The notes beneath the pieces were generated by a model. That model saw nothing but the letters and a program-made list of their open reading frames with translations. It had not been told where the DNA came from and did not search any database. The translations under genes and the position numbers were made by a program. From Rhineura floridana (Eukaryota; Chordata; Lepidosauria; Squamata; Rhineuridae): a DNA stretch of 64,000 bases. Location: assembly GCF_030035675.1 (NCBI RefSeq), contig NC_084487.1, positions 32,158,474 through 32,222,473 of the forward strand, in the 5' to 3' direction. Below are positions 11,770 to 22,489 of this stretch, piece after piece (within the stretch, counting starts at the first letter, position 1; every line of letters starts with the position of its first letter).

Positions 11770-11955
11770 GATTATTTATTTATTTATTACATTTATACCC
11801 CACCTTTCTTTTCATCATAGAAACCCAAGGCAGCTTACATATGGTTCTCAATAGGTCCTTCATCCAGGCACTGACCAGACCTGACCCTGCTTAACTTCAG
11901 CAGGGTGCTGGCCTCATGTGCCTTCAGACCATAGCCTGGGACCTTAGCTTAATGT
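11770..11955 (-). mobile_element. Probable 5S rRNA-derived SINE with L2-like tail
   Basis: Read on the minus strand, the head contains gctgaagttaagcagggtca and ggtctggtcagtgcctggat, close to the internal promoter region of 5S rRNA (ggaagctaagcagggtcggg, then cctggttagtacttggatgg). The body ends in aaggtggggtataaatg and an AAATA tail. So the head looks 5S-like and the tail LINE-like, the plan of known 5S-derived SINEs. Diverged; not a working 5S gene. Confidence 0.65.
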
Positions 11956-12673
11956 TTGTTACTCTTATTTCAGAAATTAGCGTGTCTTAAACTTCTTTCC
12001 TATGTATCATTGTTACTTCTATAGTATATATTATTATCACAAAGAGAGTTACTTCTCTCTTAAATTTCATATGGGATGCCTGTGATGTATCCAATATAAC
12101 CTCTAGACTATGCCTTAGTCTCTTCCTGGTTATTTTGATACCTTGTGTCTGTGTGTATAGGTAATTCCCAATGCCCCTGAAGCCTCTTGCCTATGAAGCT
12201 CACAGCTCTGGGTTGCTCTGTGGTACTGCCACCATTCGATACTATTTCTTCTTCAGCCTTGGTTACTCTGCCTCCCCCCTGATCTGTGACCCGAATCAGG
12301 CTTTTAAGTAAACCAAGAAAATATTTATTGATAACACTAAGAATAACAAGATTACTTATAGATTTCATTGACAAGCATATGGTTTCATATATGTTTCTCT
12401 TATGTTCCTAATTCCTACTATTTGCCTCAAAACTCCCAATTCAATATCTCAACAGCCACCTCTTACTCTCCACATCAGCCTCCCTGTCCACAACCACCCT
12501 GTCCAACCCCCACCACAACTCTCATCCTCTCATTTATACCTTCAGCCATTCAAACACACAGCCAATCATCATCCAACATTCTACAGCCCATGTACTCCCC
12601 CTTCTCACTCACTCCACTTACCATATTTCCTATAATAAACCTGCACATACCATATTTACATTACATTCACATA

Positions 12674-12805
12674 CAGGAACATCACAATGCCCTCCGGAGG
12701 TTGAGGACTACAAGTCCCATCAGCCCTAGCCAGCATGGCCAAGGGTCAAGGATGATGGGAGTTGCAGTCCAAAACATGTGGAAGGCACCACGTTGGCTAC
12801 TCCTG
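12674..12805. mobile_element. hAT-like MITE, 'actacaactcccatc' foldback family
   Basis: A foldback with arms gaggactacaagtcccatca and tgatgggagttgcagtcc. The ends caggaacatc and gctactcctg fit the family. No target duplication was found. Confidence 0.65.
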
Positions 12806-12889
12806 TATTAGAATTTTACTCGTTATAATCGGCAAAGCCCTACACAATCTGTAGCTAAGGTTATCTGAAAGTCTAGCATTCTCCCATAC

Positions 12890-13140
12890 AAGCCTGATTG
12901 CATTTTAAGATCCTTGGGAGAGGCCCGGCCTTCAGTCTTTCGTGCCCAAATCTGAAGCATATTAGGCAGGAACTTCAGAAAAGACCCCTTTTCCCCTCAC
13001 AGAGCTACAATTCCGAGTTCCCTGGGAGAAGGGATTGATTGTTAAATCACTCTGTGAACTGTAGCTCTTTGAGGGGAATAGGGATCTCCAAACAACTCTC
13101 ATACCACTTTAAATGTATATTTCAGATGGGGCCTTTGTGT
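12890..13140. repeat. Foldback repeat with 'ccctcacagagctacaattc' block
   Basis: Contains cctcacagagctacaattcc and its opposed partner tgtgaactgtagctctttga, plus a gcctttgtgtgagag margin. It belongs to the same palindromic family as 15127-15343, 19965-20115, 22490-22990 and 36561-36794. Confidence 0.5.
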
Positions 13141-14000
13141 GAGAGAACGGCAGCCTGTAGGTAATAGCCCTCCACAATGATCACAGACATTTATTATATG
13201 CTATGATCTGAATTAGGATTACCAGGTCTCCAGTTTTCACCCAGGGACTCTGGTTTTTGGGGGTTCTCTCTGGGTCTCTGGGTGAGTCAGTTTAATCTCC
13301 GAACTCTTAGCTTTCATTTATAAATAAAAATAAGTTTCTAGGTGGCCTTGTTTAAAAGGTATAAACCAAAATGTCAGCCGCTCCCATCCCACAACTTCTG
13401 TTAGTACCAGCTGCTCTAATCCCTGCCCTTTCAGGTTTTTAGCCAATAAGTGAAGTCAGAGTTGCGATTGACAAGATTTGTTGACACCCGCCCCTGACAA
13501 TATCTAAACCCCATTTCAAGTTCTGAGAATAGTTGCCTTTTCCTGTTTGTCTCACATCATGAACTGAGTAAATATATAGCTTTCAGCAGCATAAAGAGGA
13601 CTTTCTCTATCCAGGATTGGGATTTTCTTCTGAGTAAACATGCATAGGATTGCACTACAACAGAAGATTGCAGCAGGATCTTGGTGGCCATACACAGTAA
13701 ACAATTTTAGTTGTAGTTATAATGAGAGTGTGCATACAGGTTTTTTTAATTACTTGCAAAAATGGCATATTGTACATTTTATCTTTCAAATAAATTCTGA
13801 ACAGAAGTTTTAAATGTGTACATGCTGCAGTGTTATACTTTTCTAATTAAGGAGTTAAACAAGTTTAAATTTTACTGGACTGTTGAAGAGGACAGTTTAT
13901 TGGTCTTCTTCATAATCTGTTTTGCAAACCATCCCAATATGAAGCTTTTCTGGGAGTAAAGCCACAATGCTAATTCCACATACCTGGGAGTTAACCCTAC

Positions 14001-14252
14001 TAGGGTTGCCAGGTTCCTGGCCTGAGACTGATCCTGTATCTTTACGAGAAGAGAAAGGCAGCCAAGTGCAGCCAAGTTGCCAGCCCGGCCTCCAAGAGGT
14101 CTTTTGTATCTTTAAAAGTTGTGCAGGGGGAAGGGAGAATTCCACCTTGTGGTTTTTCCCATTACAGTGTTGCAAGAACACCTGCACTTGGCTGACTTTC
14201 TCTTCTCCTAAAGATACAGGATCAATCTCAGGCCAGGAACCTGGCAACCCTA
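14001..14252. mobile_element. hAT-type foldback element, TAGGG-ended family (copy 2)
   Basis: Starts tagggttgccaggttcc and ends ggaacctggcaacccta. Flanking 8-mers aaccctac (13993-14000) and aaccccac (14253-14260) match at seven of eight positions. At 252 bp it is shorter than the 336-bp copy at 1994 because part of one arm is missing. Confidence 0.85.
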
Positions 14253-14523
14253 AACCCCACTGAATTCAGTAGGACTTACTTTTGAGTAGACATGGTTAGG
14301 ATTGTGCTGAAAATCAATAGGACTTTTGAGTGAACATAGAAAATGATTGTTATAAATCTTTCTCTCCCCCTTCAATCCTTTTTTTTAAAAGCAGTTAGGC
14401 AGGGCTTTCTTAGGTGTCAATGCTTTTATTTGGCAGGAAACTAATACAAAAATAAAAGTTCTGCAATGGCCAACTGGTTTTGACAATAAACTATTTTATG
14501 GGGTGTATGTATTTTTACATCTC

Positions 14524-14553
14524 CTCTGTGTGTGTGTGCGTGTGTGTGTGTGT
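14524..14553. repeat. (TG)n microsatellite
   Basis: About fifteen TG units with one C interruption. Confidence 0.95.
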
Positions 14554-15126
14554 AATATTTCCAACAACCCTGTGAGGCAGGGTTGGAAACCAAGGCAGCT
14601 CACAACAAGAAATAAGGCCATTTAAAAATCTATAACCATAAAACAAGTATAAAACAGTTGCAAAACAGCTTAATGTGTCATGATTCTGAATTTTGGATTG
14701 GGTGAGTGAAGTTCCTTATCACTGAATTGCAGTCCTGTGCATGCTTCCCTGTTTGAGACAGCCCCATTGAATACATTGGACTTGCTTCTGAGTAAACATA
14801 CATAGGATTGCACTATAAATATATTTACAGGTTGTGTAAATATTAATCTTTGACACTCATGCTTATATAAATATTTCTTCATACTATGTTTTGATATGTA
14901 TCTGATTTCACACGATGGTTGTAAATTATTATTTACAGATTATTATTACATTTTAAGTGTGACTTCTTCCTTAGGGTGGTCATGGTCCCCCTCTGTTGTT
15001 TTCACCCTGAGGGGCAGATTAGGCTGAGAGATGGCGCGTAGCCCATGGTCACCCAGTAAACCTTGTAGTTTATTTCCATTTTAGAATTTAATTAAAATGA
15101 TGTATAGGCAGGCAAAGTTTATGAAG

Positions 15127-15343
15127 TAATGCAGATCCACATAATACATTTAAAGCACATCCAATTCGCATTTAAAGGGCATGACTTCCCCCCCCCCAAA
15201 TCCTGGGAAATGTAGTTTTCCCCTCACAGTAATAGTTCCCACCACCCTTAAACAAACTACAGTCCCCATGATTCTGTGTTGGGATTCATGTGCTTCAAAT
15301 GTATCTTGAATGTGCTTTAAATGCATGGTGTGGATCTGCCCTA
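15127..15343. mobile_element. Foldback MITE with 'acatttaaagcac' ends
   Basis: The terminal arms are taatgcagatccac at the left and gtggatctgccctag at the right, with inner gcatttaaagg and gctttaaatgc. The centre has tcctgggaaatgtagttttc opposed to aaactacagtccccatgatt. The possible target duplication is weak (five of eight), so the hAT call is tentative. Confidence 0.6.
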
Positions 15344-15401
15344 GTATGCTGTGTATTCACTGTGAACTGAAAGGAACAATTTTAAAATATACTTTTTTAA
15401 C

Positions 15402-15585
15402 CAGGCTGTAGCTCAGTGGTAGGGCACATGCTTTTGCATGCAAAGGTCTAAAATTAAATCTCTGGAAGAGACTATTGCCTGGAATCCTGGAGAGCCAATG
15501 CTAGTCCATGTGATCAGTACTGAGCTAGATGGTATCAAATGGCCTCACTCAGTTTAAGGCCGATACCTTTATGCCTAAAAAAGGA
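15402..15585 (+). mobile_element. tRNA-derived SINE
   Basis: Head ggctgtagctcagtggtagg and gcacatgcttttgcatgcaa. The body has ctgagctagatggtatcaaa near its end. Diverged but full-length. Confidence 0.8.
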
Positions 15586-15609
15586 AAGAGTCCCAAGAGC
15601 CACAGCGAT

Positions 15610-16335
15610 TCCGAAATTTATTTACGTATTTTATTGACAACATTTATATACCTCTTTTTTATAAAATACCTCCAAGTGGTTTATAGAAGGAATTAAAACA
15701 ATATAATTATTGGCAAAAACAGTTAAAGACAGGTATTTAAAAACATTCAAAATAATAAAACCAACAATGAATTAAGAACAGATAAAAAAACCATAATAGC
15801 TTTAACATACTTGGGTTTGTTGTTGTGTTGTGTACTGCCTTCAAGTCGGTTCCGACTTATGGCGACCCTATGAATAGGGTTTTCATGGTAAGCGGTATTC
15901 AGAGGTGGTTTACTAAGCCTTCCTCTGAAGCTGAGAGGCAGTGACTGGCCCAAGGTCACCCAGTGAGCTTCATGGCTGTGTGGGAAATTGAATCCTGGTC
16001 TCCCAGGTCGTAGTCCAGCACCTTAACCACTACACCACACAGAAATGTTTTAAGCAGGTGCGAAAATGAGTACAATGAAGTGCCTGCCTAACATAAATAG
16101 GCAGGGAGTTCCAGAGCATAGGTACTACCACACTTAAGGATCAATTTCTTACAAGAGCAGAACAAGTACTATGTGGCACCCGTAATATGGAATACACACC
16201 TTGAAGTTGGCCTGGTAGCAAATTGGCAACCAGTGCAGATTTCAGAGCAGAGGTATTATGTGCTGATAGGGTCTCACTCATATCAGCAATTGTGCCACAG
16301 TATTCTGCACTAACTACAGCCCCCCGGTCAGGTTG
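15610..16335 (-). mobile_element. L2-type LINE fragment, interrupted by a Sauria SINE
   Basis: Reverse-oriented L2-like 3' UTR (aaatttatttacgtatttta, then cctccaagtggtttatag) and coding-side sequence (ggcagggagttccagagcat, and attggcaaccagtgcagatt). The two parts are separated by the SINE at 15815-16040, which therefore inserted later. The coding side is too diverged to read as ORF. Confidence 0.65.
15815..16040 (-). mobile_element. Sauria SINE (reverse), nested in L2
   Basis: Reverse copy: the BovB-type tail tgccttcaagtcggttccga comes first, then the middle, then the reversed tRNA-like head (ggtctcccaggtcgtagtcc, accttaaccactacacca). It splits an L2 fragment. Confidence 0.9.
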
Positions 16336-16339
16336 CACC

Positions 16340-18440
16340 GCGTGAGGATTTCTGTGACCTTGGCTGACTGGCTACCAGGATTTTTTTAGTTTTGGTTAGG
16401 AATCCTGACTGGTTGTGGAATGTTGAGTTTTCTGTCTTACTCATAGGAATCTTGTTGTGTTTGGTATGGTATTGCGTTTAGGAAATTATCACTGTCTTTC
16501 CTTTTTCTATTTGTATTTCATTTACTTCTGACCTTACTCCCTTACGTCTATAGAAGCAAAAACAGTGGTTCCATGTGGTCAGCTCAACCCCCTTAAATCC
16601 ATCAATGATGCACCTTGTTATTTACATGATGATTTATTTCTTGCCCAATAGTGGTAAAAGATAATTCTCATAATGGAAAGTGTGGCTTCATTTGCTGTTG
16701 TTTTCAAACTACTGCCTGTGAAGGTAGACCAAATCATGTGTGTTTTCTCTCTGTCAATTATTACTCACTGGAATTGGGTTGGGTGTCAAAGTGAGTTGAT
16801 AGCAGCCCACAGAGTAGGCAGGAAAGAGTAGAGAATCTTCTTAACTCTTACTCATTTCTCAAACCTCTCTCTGCAGTGAAGGGTCAAGTCTGTAAAGAAG
16901 TTTGGAGCAGCCACATTAAAAGGCAGGCAGGGCATTCCAGGCAGGCGGTTGCCAACCCTGCTTTGCTATAGATATAATTGCAGAGGATCCCTAGTGAAGC
17001 CTTACCAACAGCACAATCCTAACAATATCTATTCAGAAGTCAGTCCTGTTGAGTTCTGTGGGGCTTAGGCCCTTAGTAAATGTGTTTAGAATTGCAGCCT
17101 TCAGGGGCATCCATCTTTACTCCTGAGTGCTCCCATCTAACATCTCTACAACACTAGGCTTTCTTTCTATAAAGGCCTTTTGGTGACTGGCCCGGCCTGA
17201 GGGCACTCAAACCCTTCTTGCTAGAAGCAAGTAGGCTAGATTAAATTATCCTTACCCAGGCTGTCTAAGCATGTGAGAAGGAATGATCCTGTCACTTCAG
17301 CTGGACCTGGAAACACCCTCATTTAGCTAAGATTTCTATCTTAATTTCCAACCAGAGATTGTTTGTTTGAGTGCTATGTTCCAAGCGACTGTGGTTGATG
17401 CTTAATGTATCATGCTTAATGACATCACTAGGGCCCACCTCCTATGACATCACTAGAGCCCACCCCTGAAATCTCAGGGTTTGGAATGTTTCTGACCTGG
17501 CAACCCTAATATGAATATATGGCAGAAGTTCATAAATGCAGATGCATACCACAGTAGCCTTACACTATTGTTCTGGGAAGCTGCTGGTCTTCAGTTTCGT
17601 GATGGAAGTGAGGAAACAGAAGTGAGAGCAAATGGGCCCCCAAACCATTTCCTTTCTGAATTATACAAGACCTCCTCCATTCTGCCGAGAAATAAACAAG
17701 CTCCTTGCACAAATGGCATTAGCTATTTTGTTTACTAGTGTGACTTTATTGGCCACGCTTTGCTTGCACAGTGCCCAGCCGCCTGCCGCCTTTGTGAGCC
17801 ACTTTACTACCTAATAAAAAACAGCAGCTAATGCTATCAACACGTAATGCACTCCAGTGAGAAGGCTTTTTTAATCCCATGCTTCCATTTAAACAAACTT
17901 TCTGATTTGTATTTTGTTTGAAACTGTTTCAAAAATAAAAGGGAGAGTACTGATTCTGCACTTTTCACTGCCTGTCGGTTTTACTTTGGGGGCAGGGAGG
18001 GATCACATTAACACCAGGAGAATATATTCACTGTGTGGCATCAAAGCAAGTGGGTTGAATCCCTGAATTGGAAGGTGCTGTTTTCTTAAGAAAGGCACCT
18101 ATATTTTGAGTCAGAAAACATAACTCATTTTAAAAGTTACAGAAACTTATATGGCGTTTCTTTGAAAGAGAGGGCAGGCAGGTTGTGGTATTAAAAAGGG
18201 GATGTTGTAGCGGATGGATGCAAATTTCACCCATAATGCTTCTCTCTCTCAGAGCATGACAGTGAGACTATGGCTAATGCCATGGCAAAACAATTTAAAA
18301 CAGTAAGCCAGGGAAGTGAGATTTGCTGATCTCAGATGGTACAATGTCTTGAGCTGACACTGCAGAAATTTAAAAGAGCAGGGTAAGAACCTTACCGCAA
18401 TAAAACTTTAGATTAAGAGACTTGGGGAAATAAAAAGGTC
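16340..18440. other. Intergenic, no gene seen
   Basis: No coding exon is recognisable. A cctggcaaccctaata end near 17495 resembles the TAGGG hAT terminus, so 17380-17510 may be a degraded partial copy. The rest looks like ordinary unique or old repeat sequence. Confidence 0.4.
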
Positions 18441-19189
18441 CTTGCCTGGCATCAAAATGAAATCAGTACATGCACCATGCAAGCCTCCGTGGGATAGAGC
18501 ACCACACAACTGGGGGGCCACTACTCTGAGGTGTCTTTCTCAATAAACACTCGCTACACACAAGACAGCAGCAGAACCAGGGAATGGTCTCAGTTAGGCA
18601 CACGTTCCACTGAAACCAATAGGGCTTACTCTCCCATGTGTAGGACTGCATCTCCATCCTGATCCCCTTGTACTTTCACTTACAGGTAAGTATCAGTGGC
18701 ACTCTATTCTATGGCATTTCTTTCCTAGCAAGTATGGATAGAATTGCACCTAACAACCTTAGCCTGTAGGCATTATCCAGACTTAGGTGTGCTTAGAATG
18801 GCAGCTGTACAGTGCCAGCCTAATACATGTTTACTCAGAAGTAAGACCAACTGTGTTCAACGGGTAAACATGCATAAATAAAATAGGATTGTAACTTTAA
18901 GCTGACACATGTCAAATTAAAGTGACTACTGAGTTTAATGTAAGGTGCAGCTGGATCCTGTGCACTTTTACCTGGAAGTAAGTAATTCCCACTAAATGGA
19001 GTCTAAACCAGCGCCCATCCAAATCTACCGGCTTTAGTCGGTTTGTGTGAATGAAACTAGATCCACAGCCCGATCCCATGCAGAGCTAGGCACGTATGAC
19101 AGTGCAACGCTCTGCGTGTTTATTCAGAAGAAAGCCCCAATGAGTTCAGTAGGACTTGCTTCCGGGTGAGTGCATATAGGAGTGCAGCC

Positions 19190-19400
19190 TCCTTGAGCCG
19201 CTTGACTTTAATACGTTTAGGCATTCCTAACTCTGCATAGGTTCGGGCTACGCTACAGAATTCCTAAAAGCAAACGCTCCATCAGCTCGTCACCGCCCTA
19301 AACGTCTGATTCCGTACGCTGACATCACTCCCAGCCCCATTCAAATGGAGGCATCCATTAGGAATAACGCGCATGCGGGTAACCACCTTGTAAGAGTCCC
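19190..19400 (+). promoter_or_regulatory. Probable MRPS33 promoter
   Basis: This short stretch is richer in CpG (gttcgggctacgctac, cagctcgtcaccgcc, ctgattccgtacgctgac) than its AT-rich surroundings. It lies 1.6-1.9 kb upstream of the first MRPS33 coding exon and contains an NRF1-type site. No TATA box is obvious, as usual for housekeeping mitochondrial protein genes. The position is inferred; the transcription start was not determined. Confidence 0.65.
19368..19379. promoter_or_regulatory. NRF1 binding site (predicted)
   Basis: The sequence cgcgcatgcggg matches the NRF1 consensus (a GCGCATGCGC-type palindrome) closely. NRF1 is a known regulator of nuclear genes for mitochondrial proteins, which fits the MRPS33 assignment. 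Confidence 0.7.
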
Positions 19401-19508
19401 CTCTATAATGCGTTCCCGTTCAGATGTTATCCGCAGCCTTAGCCGGAGCGTTTAGAGGGAAGCACGCTTCCTGCAGACAGAGAACTGCGCGGGTTGTAGA
19501 GCGGAAAG
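19400..19508 (+). other. MRPS33: Probable MRPS33 non-coding exon 1
   Basis: The exon would end with gcggaaag at 19508, followed by the good splice donor gtgaga. Sequence upstream is CpG-rich and follows the NRF1 site by about 20-130 bases. The next exon begins at 21001 after a clean acceptor (tctctcatttatag). The left edge is a guess; the donor is supported by sequence only. Confidence 0.55.
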
Positions 19509-19964
19509 GTGAGATATGGAAAGGGCTTTTTGCAGGGTGTAGTTTAGTACTGATAGAGCCACTTTATTTTCGGGACGGGTTGCCAGAAAGCCCATTTGTC
19601 AGGAGAGAGTCCTGATCGCATTTTGGGGGCGAAAAATAAAGTGACCTTCCTCTTGCCAGTGGTTTGGCTTTGCCCCATATAGATAGAGCTATGCTTTGAA
19701 TGGCATGCTTTTAGTTTCTCGGAGCAAGCCAAATCTGAATGCTCTTCCTTATGCCACACTCGACTGAAATCTCTATAATTTGTAGTGGGGTTCGTCAACT
19801 CGATAGGACTTGGTCCACAGGAAGGTTATGTACATGTCATACATTTAAAGCACGTGAGGTGGCATTCAGTGCTAGTTCTACTCACAATAGGTCCACTGAA
19901 GTTAATAGATATTACTAACTTAGGTTTGTTAATTTCAGTGAGCACTCTGAATAGGACTTCGTTG

Positions 19965-20115
19965 AATACAAACCATGGCTTCCCCCATGAATCCTGGGAA
20001 CTGTGGTTTACCCCTCACAGAGTTACAATTTGCAGCACCCTTGGCAAACTGCATTTCCCAGGGTTCTGTGGGGGAAGTCATGTAGTTTAAATGTATGGTG
20101 TGTATGCAGCTGAAT
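19965..20115. repeat. Foldback repeat with 'gggaactgtggttt' block
   Basis: Opposed parts: aatcctgggaactgtggttt at the left and aactgcatttcccagggttc at the right, plus tgtggggga and cccccatga. Same family as 36561-36794. The right end continues to gtatggtgtgtatgcag. Confidence 0.6.
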
Positions 20116-20644
20116 TGCACTTAAGATTCCAGCCTTGGATCAAATTGTTAAGATCTGTTTGCTGGACACAAATATAAGTCTGCCACCCAATGTACACAGT
20201 ACATTAACAGTATTTCTGAGTAACCGTACATAGATGCCTCCTGCAGCTTCCTCCTCCTTCACCTTTCCTCCAATTGCATCCTTCCAATAAATGTAGCTTC
20301 CCTTTCCTAAGATCATATGGTATACTTCTCCTTAGTTAAGTCTGTATCAGTTTCTTGCTATGCCCTACATCTAGCTTCTGTGCTTTCTGAAGGTTTTTAT
20401 TTCTTCTTGCCTCGCCCTTACATCCCCTCTTGCTGTGTTTTGCTAACCTCATTTGTTATCTGTCGTCTTCCTCGTTCTCAGGTCACAGTAAGCCAAAAAC
20501 ACTCAAGAAAGGTGCAGAGAAGGACCAGTAGCAGGTGTGGGTAATGGGACAAACATAAGCAAATGCAGATGCACATACTTAGGCTTCCTTGCAGTTGCTG
20601 GGGGATGGGTGGATGAGTGAGGACTAAGAGGCTATGCTAACGTT

Positions 20645-20767
20645 CCCCAGCCTAGTGCCCTCCAGAGATTTTGGACTACAACTCCTATCAGCCCTAGCCA
20701 GCATGGCCAATGGTCAAAGATGATGGCAGTTGTAGTTCAACACATCTGTAGGGCATCAAGCTAGGAA
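20645..20767. mobile_element. hAT-like MITE, 'actacaactcc' foldback family
   Basis: Foldback: ttggactacaactcctatca against gatggcagttgtagttcaac, with outer words cagcctagtgccctcc and agggcatcaagctagg. No target duplication seen. Confidence 0.65.
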
Positions 20768-21000
20768 AGGGTGGGCTACGCCAAAGGCTAAATGGAAAAG
20801 GTAGGCTTTGAGGGATTTGAAGGAAAAGTATTTTTAAGTATTGTTGAAGGCTTCATGAGAATCTTTAGAAAATGCTGTGAATTGCAAAGCACCTTGTAAT
20901 TTCTTTTAAAAGAGAAATTGCCAGTGGTGGTAGATGGTTGATTGAAACCACTCTTAGCATCATGGACTGTCTCACTACTGCAATCTTCTCTCATTTATAG

Positions 21001-21044
21001 TGAGGAGGCGTGCATGAGTCCATGTGCCTGGCTTGTGCTTGGAG
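21001..21044 (+). other. MRPS33: MRPS33 5' UTR, start of exon 2, with two upstream ATGs
   Basis: The exon begins after the acceptor tctctcatttatag. Upstream ATGs lie at 21014 (overlapping ORF ending at the TGA 21161-21163) and 21022 (ending at the TGA 21088-21090). Both are out of frame with the main start at 21045 and overlap it, so the main ATG must be reached by leaky scanning or through a different first exon. Confidence 0.6.
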
Positions 21045-21262
21045 ATGTCATCCAGTCTTTCCTACTATGCCTTACGGATGGCTCACTTGAGTTCACGGAT
21101 ATTTGGGGAAGTGGTTCGCCCAACAGATTCATCGTCCATGAAAGTAGTGAAACTGTTAAGTGAGCAGCCTTATGCGAAGCGGAAGGAAGTATATGACTGG
21201 TATCCTCCCCACAATACCTACTACAACCTCATGATGAAACTTCGCTTCTATGGCCTCTACAG
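21045..21262 (+). CDS. MRPS33: MRPS33, first coding exon (mitochondrial small-subunit ribosomal protein)
   Basis: Encodes residues 1-72 and the first two bases of codon 73. The translation begins [15 protein letters not shown] and includes [28 protein letters not shown] and LRFYGLY, a clear match to vertebrate MRPS33, a metazoan-type component of the 28S mitoribosomal subunit. The start at 21045 is chosen because human MRPS33 begins MSSLSEYAFRMSRL. Its context (gag before ATG) has G at -3. The exon ends at ctctacag before the donor gtaatc. The intron to the next exon is 7.8 kb. Intact reading frame. Confidence 0.97.
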
Positions 21263-21399
21263 GTAATCCAGATGAAGGGGCAAAGATGAAGGAAGGATGG
21301 GGGTGGGGGCTGAAGGAAGATGATGGCTCCTTAAAATCTGAAACTGGTGCAGGTGGAATGAGCCTCTTTCTTTGCTTCAGGCAGAGGGAAGAAAGTAAG

Positions 21400-21545
21400 A
21401 AGCGTACTGAATCAGACTCTTGCTTTTCCTAGGTCGGTATTGTCTACACCAACGGGCAGTGGCTGTCCAGGTTTTCAGACAGGATTCTCTCTCAGCCCTA
21501 TCTGACGATACTAGGGACTTGAGACCTTCTGCATGCATAGATGTT
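21400..21545 (-). mobile_element. tRNA-derived SINE (reverse)
   Basis: Reverse copy within the MRPS33 intron: gtcggtattgtctacacc, ggctgtccaggttttcagac, then the reversed head with ccttctgcatgcatagatgt. Confidence 0.75.
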
Positions 21546-21631
21546 CTACTCCTGAATTGTGGCCTCTCCCTAAATATGGAGCCATGTGTTTGTATGAGCA
21601 AGGTTCCAAATTCAGGCCTTTTCAGCTGATG

Positions 21632-21770
21632 CAGGGAAGGGGAAGCCTGTGCCCTCCAGATTTTGTTGGCCACCCAATTTCTGTTGGCCCCCGCTAGCAT
21701 AGCTAATAGTCAGGGATGATGAGAATTGTAGTGTGAACACAATCTGAAAGGCCACAGTTCCCCGCACCTG
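21632..21770. mobile_element. hAT-like MITE (degraded foldback)
   Basis: Ends caggga and cacctg, outer arms gtgccctccag and aaaggccacagttcc. The interior is diverged; no target duplication seen. Confidence 0.5.
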
Positions 21771-21946
21771 AGTTTACAAGGTCTGAATGCTTGGCGAAAG
21801 ATGCCTGCTTGGAAAATTGCTGCCAGTCTTGAGTAAACCTCTGATCAGCAATGAACTTTTTTTTAATTCTGAAAACACCAGGGTCTGAAGGGCCAGCAAA
21901 ACTAGCTCTTCCTACTGATCTGCTCCTACAGAAGCTGTATCTTGGC

Positions 21947-22083
21947 CAGGGATGGAGAACCTGTGGCCCTCCAAATGCTGTTGGACTACAACTCCCATCA
22001 TCCCTGAGCATTGGCCATGTTAGCAGGGGTGATGGGAGATGGAGCCCAACAACACCTGGAGAGCCACTGGCTCGTCACCCCTG
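21947..22083. mobile_element. hAT MITE, 'actacaactcccatc' foldback family
   Basis: Starts cagggatggagaacctgtgg and ends gctcgtcacccctg. Flanks atcttggc (21939-21946) and gtcttggt (22084-22091) match at six of eight places. Arms: tgttggactacaactcccat and atgggagatggagcccaaca. Confidence 0.8.
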
Positions 22084-22489
22084 GTCTTGGTAAAGTGTTA
22101 ATTAGTGTCTCCACCCCCACCCCCCATTCTTCTCCAAGGTGAATACCAGAGAGGCTTGCAGGAGTTGTGCCATCTGCCAATCACTCCCAGACACCTGCTA
22201 GAGGCTCTTTAACTCTCTACACCCCACACATGAAGTGTGAAAAGCCACAAAAGCTCTGTTGAAGCCCCCCCCCCCAGATCATCTCAGCTGCTTACTCCCC
22301 TGCTGCAAGGCGCAGGTAGACTGGGGATGGGACAAATCAGTGAGCCTCTGTTCCTCACAGTGCAGAGGATGGGATTAAAGAGCGCTTTGCCCAAGGTTTC
22401 GTCCTGTGTTCTTTCCCCGTCTGAAGTTTCTGCTCATGCTAAAGGTGGGGGAGGAGTAAAGAGAGTAACTGACCACATTCATGCCACAC

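Noticed and set aside
11770-11955. Functional 5S rRNA gene
   Set aside because: Too diverged, and joined to a LINE-type tail; better explained as a SINE.
12368-12811. 147-codon proline/serine/histidine-rich ORF on + strand
   Set aside because: Low-complexity C-rich sequence that runs into a foldback MITE; no family and no conserved motif.
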